Source: JAVEDQ01 sp035468175 (GTDB lineage: Bacteria > Actinomycetota > Actinomycetes > Frankiales > Frankiaceae). Taken from it: DNA of 5,257 nt. A program made the position numbers and the translations under genes. The stretch is from positions 1 through 5,257 of the forward strand of contig DATITC010000206.1 in the NCBI GenBank assembly GCA_035468175.1, read 5' to 3'. This document shows, piece by piece, positions 1 to 4,877 of this stretch. The stretch's first letter is position 1. Each line of letters starts with the position of its first letter. The notes under the pieces are model-generated. The model was not told where the DNA came from. It made no database searches and saw only the letters and a program-made list of their open reading frames with translations.

Positions 1-493
1 GGAGCGGCCAGGACGACGACGTTGTCCCGGTAGTGGTGGGTTGCGCTGTCGAAGGCTCCACCGCAGGTGATGAGGACGAGTCGGCGCGGGCCGGTCCTGG
101 CGAACAGGTCGGGGGACAGCGGCTTGTCCTTGGCGTACACCTGCCGGGCGTACACCTGGTAAGCCGCGCGGCTTCCGTCGGTCAGCGTCAGCGTGACCTC
201 GTCCCCGCTGTGCATCTTTTTCAGGCTGAAGAAGGCGCCCAGCCCGCGCTGGGCGGAGTCAACGTGCCCGTCGATGACCACCGTGTGACCGGGTTGTTGC
301 CGTCGAGCAGGATGATGCTGCCGCCGGGTGGGAACGGCACGGTCTGGTGCTGGTTCGTGTCCATCCGGCCGGTGGAAGTGACGGGTCCGGTCACCGGAGC
401 GGCCGCCGAGCTGACCGTCGGGGTGTAGGTCGACTCCGCGGCAGAGCCGTAGGCGTCGGTGATCCGATAGGTGGCCGGGGCCAGTCCGACGAG
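1..493 (-). pseudogene. Sortase (class F-like), frameshifted remnant, C-terminus beyond window edge
   Basis: Sortases are membrane-anchored cysteine transpeptidases that attach proteins to the cell wall. Read on the minus strand from about 300 down to 1, the sequence encodes a typical sortase core: GHTVVIDGHVDS with the catalytic His at 264-266, a beta-strand stretch with GDEVTLTLTDG, LVLITCGG with the catalytic Cys at 63-65, and HYRDNVVV with the catalytic Arg at 27-29. TCGG plus HYRDNVVV is typical of actinobacterial class E/F sortases. Upstream, the protein-like reading (PATYRITDAYGSAAEST, then PFPPGGSIILLDGNN) lies in a different frame. Adding one G/C pair near 289-293 would join the frames as LLDGNNPGHTVVIDGHV. 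A TAG in that upstream frame lies at 494-496. No start gives the full N-terminal half expected of the fold. A truncated protein from an internal GTG or ATG, or a sequencing error in the CCGGG run, cannot be excluded. The final residues lie outside the window. Confidence 0.65.
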
Positions 494-561
494 CTAAAGG
501 GCCTTACTGATGTCCGCCGGGTCGTCGACGGGATGCTCTGCGTCGCGTAGAGACTCGAGCC

Positions 562-963
562 GTGAACCCGAACTTCCTGCGCGTTGCATGGTGGGCGTGG
601 GCCGGTGAGGTGGCGGTCGCCGGATTCAACTACTTCGTGCTCATGAAGCGCGTCTATGAGCCACGAGTTGGCGAGCTGCGGGCACACCAGATTGGCATGG
701 CGACGCGGATTGTCTGCATCTTCGGCGCCGCGGCCTTCCTGGTTGCGTTCGAGCCCGACCACTCGGCGCTCGACCTGGTCTACGCCGGGGTGCTTTGGCT
801 ATCGCTCGCGCTGGTCTTCGAATGGGGTGGCAGCCTGCTCATGAGGCGACCGGTCCACGAGATCCTCGTCGGCTGGCACGTGAACCGCGGCTACATGTGG
901 CCTTTCGTCCTGGCCACATACCTGGTCGCCCCTGTGGTCATGGGTTTCTTGAACGGGTTGTGA
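562..963 (+). CDS. Small four-helix integral membrane protein, function unknown
   Basis: I do not recognise this family. The 133-residue product has four hydrophobic segments, at about residues 7-28, 46-64, 70-94 and 108-131, and no cleavable signal peptide. The loop after helix 1 is charged (KRVYEPRVGELRAHQIG, about 29-45). The loop before helix 4 carries RRPVHEILVGWHVNRGYMWP (about 95-114). Polar and aromatic residues close to the membrane (FEWGG at 86-90, WHVNRG at 105-110) suggest a specific function rather than a plain anchor. GTG at 562 is the only in-frame start after a TGA at 508-510, but no strong Shine-Dalgarno sequence precedes it, so the start is moderately certain. Codon third positions look somewhat less G/C-rich than in the neighbours. 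It runs convergently to the prenyl synthase and away from the sortase remnant. The hydrophobic pattern and sustained frame support a real gene. Confidence 0.75.
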   Translation: MNPNFLRVAWWAWAGEVAVAGFNYFVLMKRVYEPRVGELRAHQIGMATRIVCIFGAAAFLVAFEPDHSALDLVYAGVLWLSLALVFEWGGSLLMRRPVHEILVGWHVNRGYMWPFVLATYLVAPVVMGFLNGL

Positions 964-967
964 GCAT

Positions 968-985
968 TCCCGGCACCGAACGGGA
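968..985. terminator. Weak hairpin between convergent genes
   Basis: TCCCG (968-972) and CGGGA (981-985) form a five-base stem with an eight-base loop, in the 31-base gap between the membrane protein stop and the prenyl synthase stop. Its position suits a bidirectional terminator. The stem is short and no T tract follows on either strand, so this is only a candidate. Confidence 0.2.
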
Positions 986-994
986 CCCACCCAG

Positions 995-2098
995 TCAGAC
1001 TCGGCGCGAGGTGGCGGCGACCGCCAGGTCCTGCAGGGCACGGGCGGCTTCGGCGGTCAGCGGGCTGTCCGACCGGCCGACGCCGAGGGCATCGATGGCT
1101 CCTGCGGTCCGCTCCTCGATCAGGGCTTCCACCCGGTCCAGCGCCCCCGTGTCGGCGATGACGGTGCGCAGCGCGTCAATCCCGGCAGGGTCGAGGTCCG
1201 GGTCGCCGAGGTGTCGGTGCACGACCGCCGACTGGGCCTGCGTCGCGTGATCCAGCACCATCGCGATGAGCACGGTGCGCTTGCCCTCGCGCAGGTCGTC
1301 GCCGGCGGGCTTGCCGGTGACCTCCGGGTCGCCGAACACGCCGAGGACGTCGTCGCGGAGCTGGAACGCCTCGCCGAGCGGCAGACCGTAAGCGCTGTAC
1401 GCCCGGCGCACCGCCGGGCTGTCGCCCGCCAGCGACGCGCCGACGTGCAGCGGACGTTCGATCGTGTACTTCGCGCTCTTGTACCGGGCCACCCGCAACG
1501 CCCGGGCCATGTCACGGCCGCCCCGGGCCTGCTCGAGCAGGTCGAGGTACTGGCCGCTCATCAGCTCGACCCGCATCTCGTCGTAGACAGGGCGGGTACG
1601 CCGCAGCGCGTCCTCCGGCAGGCCGCAGGTTGTGAGCATCTGTTCGGCCCAGACCAGGCACAGGTCACCGAGCAGGATCGCCGCGCTCTCGCCGAAGGTG
1701 GCGGAAGAGCCTGCCCAGCCCTCCTTGGCGTGCAGCGTGGCGAAGCGGCGGTGCACGGCGGGATGGCCCCGTCGGGTGTCGGAGCCGTCCATGACGTCGT
1801 CGTGGATGAGCGCGCAGGCGTGCAGCAGCTCGAGCGACGCGGCGGCGGAAATGATGCCCTCGCCGTCCAGGCCACCGGCGCCGCGATGGCCCCAGTAGGC
1901 GAAGGTCGGTCGCAGCCGCTTGCCGCCGTTGAGGAGGAACTCGTGCAGAGCGTCGGTGACCGGTTCGAGGTCGACGCCGATCGCGTCGAGCACTGCCGAT
2001 TGCTCGGCCAGGAAGTCGACCAGCACCGTCCGCACCCGGTTCCGGATGTCGACCGCCGAAACGGACCGATCGGCGGGTGCAGCAGGGCTGGCCGTCAT
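995..2098 (-). CDS. Polyprenyl diphosphate synthase (IdsA-type trans-isoprenyl diphosphate synthase)
   Basis: This cytosolic all-alpha enzyme condenses isopentenyl diphosphate onto an allylic diphosphate, giving chains such as geranylgeranyl diphosphate for quinones, carotenoids or lipid carriers. The 367-residue product has NGGKRLRP (about 57-64) for diphosphate binding, the first Asp-rich motif DDVMD (100-104) followed by RRG, and a second motif region LRDDVLGVFGD (247-257) followed by GKPAGDDLREGKRT. In the second motif the last Asp of DDxxD is Gly; as I recall, this is usual in actinobacterial IdsA proteins, so it is not damage. The first motif lacks the two-residue insertion of type II enzymes. 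Positions -4 and -5 before it are Ala and Cys, not bulky, which fits a product of C20 or longer, but chain length cannot be fixed from sequence. The ATG at 2098 has no Shine-Dalgarno sequence but has a suitable leaderless promoter. By family and its neighbour metF it resembles mycobacterial idsA2. Confidence 0.93.
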   Translation of the reverse strand: MTASPAAPADRSVSAVDIRNRVRTVLVDFLAEQSAVLDAIGVDLEPVTDALHEFLLNGGKRLRPTFAYWGHRGAGGLDGEGIISAAASLELLHACALIHDDVMDGSDTRRGHPAVHRRFATLHAKEGWAGSSATFGESAAILLGDLCLVWAEQMLTTCGLPEDALRRTRPVYDEMRVELMSGQYLDLLEQARGGRDMARALRVARYKSAKYTIERPLHVGASLAGDSPAVRRAYSAYGLPLGEAFQLRDDVLGVFGDPEVTGKPAGDDLREGKRTVLIAMVLDHATQAQSAVVHRHLGDPDLDPAGIDALRTVIADTGALDRVEALIEERTAGAIDALGVGRSDSPLTAEAARALQDLAVAATSRRV

Positions 2099-2110
2099 AG
2101 TGGGACGATA
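2099..2110 (-). promoter_or_regulatory. -10 element for a probable leaderless mRNA of the prenyl synthase
   Basis: On the minus strand TATCGT (2105-2110) matches the actinobacterial TANNNT -10 consensus. Six bases separate it from the ATG, which would place transcription initiation at or next to the start codon. No purine-rich ribosome binding site lies upstream, which agrees with leaderless translation. A -35 element is unclear: CGGACA lies about 19 bases further upstream. Confidence 0.5.
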
Positions 2111-2181
2111 CGTCGGCCAAGCCGTTCACTGTCCGGTCGATCTGTATCGAATCCGCCCTTTCGTGAACTGGGAGTGCCGCC

Positions 2182-2877
2182 GTGCCTGCGCCAGCTCCCG
2201 GGAAGGACGGGCGTCGGGCGTCGGGGAGGTGGGTCTCGGAGACTAGGGACGAGCGCTTCACCGGAGTGCGGCGGGTGAGCGTCGAGATCGCCGGCGGCCG
2301 CATCGAGATCGGGTCGCGCCGCGGCCGGGACGTGCGGGTCCGCGTCACCGTCGCCGTCACGGGATGGCGAGCGCGGATCGCCCCCCGCCGACCGCCCGTC
2401 GTGCCGGCTGCTCGCCTCATCGACGGGGCGCTGCAGTTGCGGGGCCGCTCCGGCCAGATCCGCGTGCAGGTCGATGTGCCCGCCGGGCTGCCGGTCGAGG
2501 CGGAGGTCGGCTCCGGTGACGTGACGCTCTGGGGGGTTGGCGGGCTGCTACGCCTGCACGTGGGCTCCGGCATCCTCGCCGGTCGGGAACTCGGTGCCGG
2601 CTCCGCTGAGCCCGCTGAGACCGCCGGCACCGACGTCACCGCCACGAACGACGACGGCGAGGTGAACCTGCACTTCGCCGCGCGGCCCACCGCGGTGGAC
2701 GCCCGCAGCACCACGGGGCCGGTCCTGCTCGTGCTCCCGGGCGGTGCGTACCGGCTCGACACGGACGGAGCCGACGAGGTGACGGTCACCCACGACGCCC
2801 ACGCCGATTCGATCATCCGCAGCCGGAGCGGGGGGCGGAGCTCGGTCCTGTCCGCCACCGGATCCGAAGCGATCTGA
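2182..2877 (+). CDS. DUF4097-like beta-repeat protein
   Basis: The 231-residue product resembles the DUF4097 (putative adhesin-like, beta-helical) family common in Actinobacteria, whose biochemical role is not established. The sequence alternates short beta-strands with Gly-rich turns: VSVEIAGGRIEIGS (about 32-45), a strand segment ending VQVDVPAGLPVEAEVGSGDV (about 95-114), LLRLHVGSGILAG (122-134), then DVTATNDDGEVNLHF (151-165) and a TTGPVLLVLPGGAYRLDTDG segment (177-196). The VPAGLPVEAEVGSGDV turn is the clearest family hallmark. There is no signal peptide or membrane helix, so it appears cytosolic. GTG at 2182 is supported by GGGAG at 2170-2174 with a seven-base spacer. It is divergent from the prenyl synthase across an 83-base gap, and metF follows on the same strand after 79 bases but seems to have its own promoter. 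The insertion rich in Ala, Glu and Gly around 136-150 may be a loop. Confidence 0.8.
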   Translation: MPAPAPGKDGRRASGRWVSETRDERFTGVRRVSVEIAGGRIEIGSRRGRDVRVRVTVAVTGWRARIAPRRPPVVPAARLIDGALQLRGRSGQIRVQVDVPAGLPVEAEVGSGDVTLWGVGGLLRLHVGSGILAGRELGAGSAEPAETAGTDVTATNDDGEVNLHFAARPTAVDARSTTGPVLLVLPGGAYRLDTDGADEVTVTHDAHADSIIRSRSGGRSSVLSATGSEAI

Positions 2878-2913
2878 GGTTGGCGGGCCGCAGCTCTGCA
2901 GCCTTGCTACCGG

Positions 2914-2925
2914 GGTGACCTCACC
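2914..2925. promoter_or_regulatory. Palindrome GGTGACCTCACC upstream of metF, candidate operator
   Basis: GGTGA (2914-2918) and TCACC (2921-2925) are perfect inverted arms around a two-base centre. The site sits about 32-43 bases before the proposed metF transcription start, overlapping the -35 position, where a dimeric regulator could act. It matches no regulator motif I can name with confidence, and a short palindrome in high-GC DNA may arise by chance. Confidence 0.25.
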
Positions 2926-2944
2926 GCGAATTCTGCTAACCCCC

Positions 2945-2956
2945 TATGCTGCATCA
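2945..2956 (+). promoter_or_regulatory. -10 element for a probable leaderless metF mRNA
   Basis: TATGCT (2945-2950) matches TANNNT and is followed by six bases and then the ATG at 2957. No Shine-Dalgarno sequence lies before that ATG. The geometry is the same as at the prenyl synthase start and fits leaderless initiation. It also favours ATG 2957 over the in-frame GTG at 2915, which would lie upstream of this promoter. Confidence 0.55.
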
Positions 2957-3904
2957 ATGGCAGTGGCGGAAATAACCTCGGATCTTGTGGCGGTTCCTAC
3001 GGAGCGGACCGGACCTCCGGCATCGTCCTCGCGGGCGAAGACCGTGCGGGAGTTGCTGGCGACCGGGCAAACCGCGTATTCGTTCGAATTCTTTCCGCCG
3101 AAGACCGATGAGGGTGAGCGCCAGCTCTGGCAGGCCATCCGCGAACTCGAGCCGCTGCAGCCCACCTTCGTCTCGGTCACCTACGGCGCCGGCGGCTCGA
3201 CCCGGGACCGCACGCTCCGCGTCGTCGAGCGGATCGCCTCCGAGACCTCGATCACCCCGGTTGGCCACCTCACGGCTGTGGGCCACAGCCGCTCCGAGCT
3301 CCGCCAGATCATCGGCAGCTTCGCCGGAGCCGGCATCCGCAACGTGCTGGCGCTCCGCGGCGACATGCCCGGCGGGCCGTCGCAGGCGTGGGAGGCACAC
3401 CCCAACGGCTTTTCCTACGCCTCCGAGCTCGTCGCTCTCGTGCGGTCGCTCGGGGACTTCTGCGTCGGTGTGGCCGCATTTCCGGAGAAGCACCCGGATT
3501 CGCTGGATTTCGACGTCGATGCGCAACGCTTGGCTGAGAAGTTCGATGCGGGGGCTGATTTCGCGGTCACGCAGTTCTTCTTCCACGCCGACGACTACTT
3601 CCGGCTGCGGGACAACGTCGTCGCCCGGGGCTGCGACAAGCCGATTCTGCCGGGGATCATGCCTGTGACGAACGTGAAGCAGATCCAGCGGATGGCTGAG
3701 CTCTCCGGCGCCGCTTTCCCGGTCGCGTTGGCCGACCGCCTGCAGAAGGTCGCCGACGACCCGATCGCCGTCCGCGCCATCGGGGTCGAGGTGGCCAGCG
3801 AGCTGTGCCGGACATTGATCGACGGCGGGGCGCCGGGTGTGCACTTCTACACGCTGAACCGATCGACCGCGACGCGCGAGGTCATGGCGACGCTGCCGCG
3901 TTGA
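2957..3904 (+). CDS. metF: 5,10-methylenetetrahydrofolate reductase
   Basis: This FAD enzyme reduces 5,10-methylenetetrahydrofolate to 5-methyltetrahydrofolate, the methyl donor for methionine synthesis, in the cytosol. Using ATG 2957 the product has 315 residues, close to the usual bacterial MetF size of about 290-310. It is a single TIM-barrel domain. SFEFFPPK (about 42-49) includes the catalytic-type Glu44. SVTYGAGGS follows at about 73-81. LALRGD (131-136) ends in the folate-contacting Asp136. AAFPEKHP lies at about 173-180, VTQFFF at 204-209, PGIMP at 232-236, and HFYTLN near the C-terminus (296-301). All key motifs are intact, so it should be a canonical reductase. An in-frame GTG at 2915 would add 14 residues without family-like character and lies upstream of the predicted promoter, so it was rejected. 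The gene stands behind the DUF4097-like gene but probably has its own leaderless promoter, with a palindrome near its -35 region. No SAM riboswitch fits in the 79-base leader. Confidence 0.95.
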   Translation: MAVAEITSDLVAVPTERTGPPASSSRAKTVRELLATGQTAYSFEFFPPKTDEGERQLWQAIRELEPLQPTFVSVTYGAGGSTRDRTLRVVERIASETSITPVGHLTAVGHSRSELRQIIGSFAGAGIRNVLALRGDMPGGPSQAWEAHPNGFSYASELVALVRSLGDFCVGVAAFPEKHPDSLDFDVDAQRLAEKFDAGADFAVTQFFFHADDYFRLRDNVVARGCDKPILPGIMPVTNVKQIQRMAELSGAAFPVALADRLQKVADDPIAVRAIGVEVASELCRTLIDGGAPGVHFYTLNRSTATREVMATLPR

Positions 3905-3933
3905 CGGTCGGCCTCATCGAGACAGCGCACCGC

Positions 3934-3952
3934 CGAGCCCTACTCCGGCTCG
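3934..3952. terminator. Hairpin at the convergent metF / small protein boundary
   Basis: CGAGCC (3934-3939) pairs perfectly with GGCTCG (3947-3952) around a seven-base loop that contains the stop codon of the minus-strand gene. It lies 30 bases after the metF stop. The position suits a terminator, but there is no T tract and the stem reaches into the coding end, where GAGCC also encodes Glu-Pro, so chance is plausible. Confidence 0.25.
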
Positions 3953-4188
3953 TAGGCCTCGAACACGCAGAGCAGCCACTCGTCCCGGAACAGCTGCTCC
4001 CGGGCGAGCGAGAAGTCGTGGTCATTGGCCGCGTCGACCACCGTGGCGAGCAGGCCGAGGTCCACCTGGCCGTACACGGGCGTGATACGGACGGCGACGA
4101 CCACCTGGTCCCGGTCCGCGCGGAAGATCTCCGCCGCGGGCAGGTTGTCAGCGGTGTCGATGACGAAGGGCACCGACGGTTCGGTCAC
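3940..4188 (-). CDS. Small acidic protein, function unknown
   Basis: I do not recognise this 82-residue protein. It begins VTEPSVPFVIDTADNLPAAE, continues with the strand-like segment QVVVAVRITPVYGQVDL (about 28-44), then an amphipathic helical stretch (LLATVVDAANDH, then FSLAREQLFRDEW), and ends WLLCVFEAYEPE. It is rich in Asp and Glu and has neither signal peptide nor membrane helix, so it is probably cytosolic. GTG at 4188 was chosen because GAGGA (4196-4200 on the plus strand, read in reverse) lies seven bases upstream. The longer open frame reaching 4299 adds a low-complexity Arg/Pro-rich stretch with no such support and would fill the divergent promoter region. It is convergent with metF and divergent from the SRPBCC gene. 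The good ribosome site and the coding-like composition after it support a real gene. Confidence 0.65.
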   Translation of the reverse strand: MTEPSVPFVIDTADNLPAAEIFRADRDQVVVAVRITPVYGQVDLGLLATVVDAANDHDFSLAREQLFRDEWLLCVFEAYEPE

Positions 4189-4370
4189 GCGGACGTCCTC
4201 TGTTCTGGGTCGGACGGAGGGGCGGCGAATCGGTCGAGGGGGTTGACCGCCCGGTGTCCGGGAACGATCAGCGACCGAGACTTCGCTCTTTCGCGGCACA
4301 CTACGGGGTCCGGGCCACCGGCTCGGGCGAACGAGTCGCGAGCGACGCGGACGAACGGGGCAGGAGCACT
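4189..4370. promoter_or_regulatory. Divergent intergenic region with inverted repeats
   Basis: This 182-base gap separates two divergent genes and should hold both promoters. TTGACC at 4243-4248 could be a plus-strand -35, but the hexamers 17-18 bases downstream match a -10 poorly. A perfect inverted repeat CCCGG-tgt-CCGGG lies at 4250-4262, just after it. A second, GTCGC-GA-GCGAC, lies at 4335-4346, about 25 bases before the SRPBCC start. Open frames crossing the region on both strands look like Arg/Pro-rich shadows. No clear terminator, riboswitch or RNA gene is seen. Confidence 0.35.
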
Positions 4371-4877
4371 ATGAAGGCGCTGCAGGCGGTCGTACCGGAG
4401 CGGTTGCGTCCCTCGCGGCTGCTGCCGACCCGGGTCCACCATCAGATCTTGTGCGATGCGACGCCGCCGGACGTCTGGTCGGTGCTGCGGGACCCGCATC
4501 GCTGGCCCGAGTTCGAGGCGACGCTTGCCCGGGTCGAGGGGGCGGCCGGCCACGCGGTCGAGGGCCAGCGCCTGCTCGGGGTCGCCCGCGGTTTCCCGGT
4601 CCGGATCCCGCTCGACGTGCGCCGCGTCGTGCCCCGTAAGGCGCTGCACCTGACGATCCACAGCGTGCCGGGCCTGCGGGAGGAGCTCGACATCGTCCTG
4701 GTACCGGCGACCCGGGGCGGCACGCAGATCACGTTCCTCGTCCGGCTGTCCGGTCCGCTCGCCTCCGCGGCGGCGCTGCCGGTGTGGTTCGGCTCCGGGA
4801 TGACCGCTCGACTGCTGGCGAAAGCCGCCGAGCGCGAGTTGCGCCGTCGTTTGCGGGAGACGTCCGGCGTCGCGTGA
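4371..4877 (+). CDS. SRPBCC (START/polyketide cyclase-like) family protein
   Basis: SRPBCC proteins form a helix-grip fold with a deep cavity that binds lipids, polyketides or other hydrophobic ligands. The ligand here cannot be read from sequence. The 168-residue product starts with a short basic leader (about 1-20). The family pattern follows: VHHQILCDATPPDVWSVLRD (22-41) for the first strand and helix, HRWPEFEATLARVEG (43-57), strands at about 76-125, and a long C-terminal helix (about 140-164) ending in an Arg-rich tail (ERELRRRLRE). No signal peptide is visible. ATG 4371 was chosen because AGGAG (4362-4366) lies four bases upstream, a slightly short spacer. An in-frame GTG-type start at 4254 would add 39 residues of low-complexity character. 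The stop overlaps the start of the next gene in GTGA, so the two are probably translationally coupled and work together, perhaps on a lipid. Confidence 0.82.
   Translation: MKALQAVVPERLRPSRLLPTRVHHQILCDATPPDVWSVLRDPHRWPEFEATLARVEGAAGHAVEGQRLLGVARGFPVRIPLDVRRVVPRKALHLTIHSVPGLREELDIVLVPATRGGTQITFLVRLSGPLASAAALPVWFGSGMTARLLAKAAERELRRRLRETSGVA

Noticed and set aside
285..300. Programmed frameshift joining the two sortase frames
   Set aside because: No recognisable slippery heptamer or strong downstream structure was seen, and the separate TAG upstream fits decay or sequencing error better.
33..550. Plus-strand open frames over the sortase remnant
   Set aside because: The minus strand encodes clear sortase motifs here; the plus frames are compositionally biased shadows.
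391..762. Minus-strand 123-residue open frame between sortase remnant and membrane protein
   Set aside because: Half of it is antisense to the four-helix membrane gene. It is in neither the sortase core frame nor the protein-like N-terminal frame, and its Ser/Arg/Pro-rich end looks non-coding.
1211..2278. Plus-strand 355-residue open frame opposite the prenyl synthase
   Set aside because: It is a shadow of the synthase gene in high-GC DNA. The minus strand shows complete family motifs, while this frame gives no recognisable domain.
1665..2858. Minus-strand 397-residue open frame across the synthase and the DUF4097-like gene
   Set aside because: Arg/Pro/Ser-rich low-complexity translation spanning two divergent genes and their promoter; an artefact of GC bias.
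2915..2956. GTG 2915 as the metF start
   Set aside because: It would lie upstream of the TATGCT -10 element, adds 14 residues without family-like character and makes the protein longer than usual.
2954..3844. Minus-strand 296-residue open frame opposite metF
   Set aside because: It is antisense to a gene with all MetF motifs, and its translation has no domain-like features.
4254..4370. 39-residue N-terminal extension of the SRPBCC protein
   Set aside because: Arg/Ser-rich translation with no family similarity; AGGAG just before ATG 4371 supports the shorter form.
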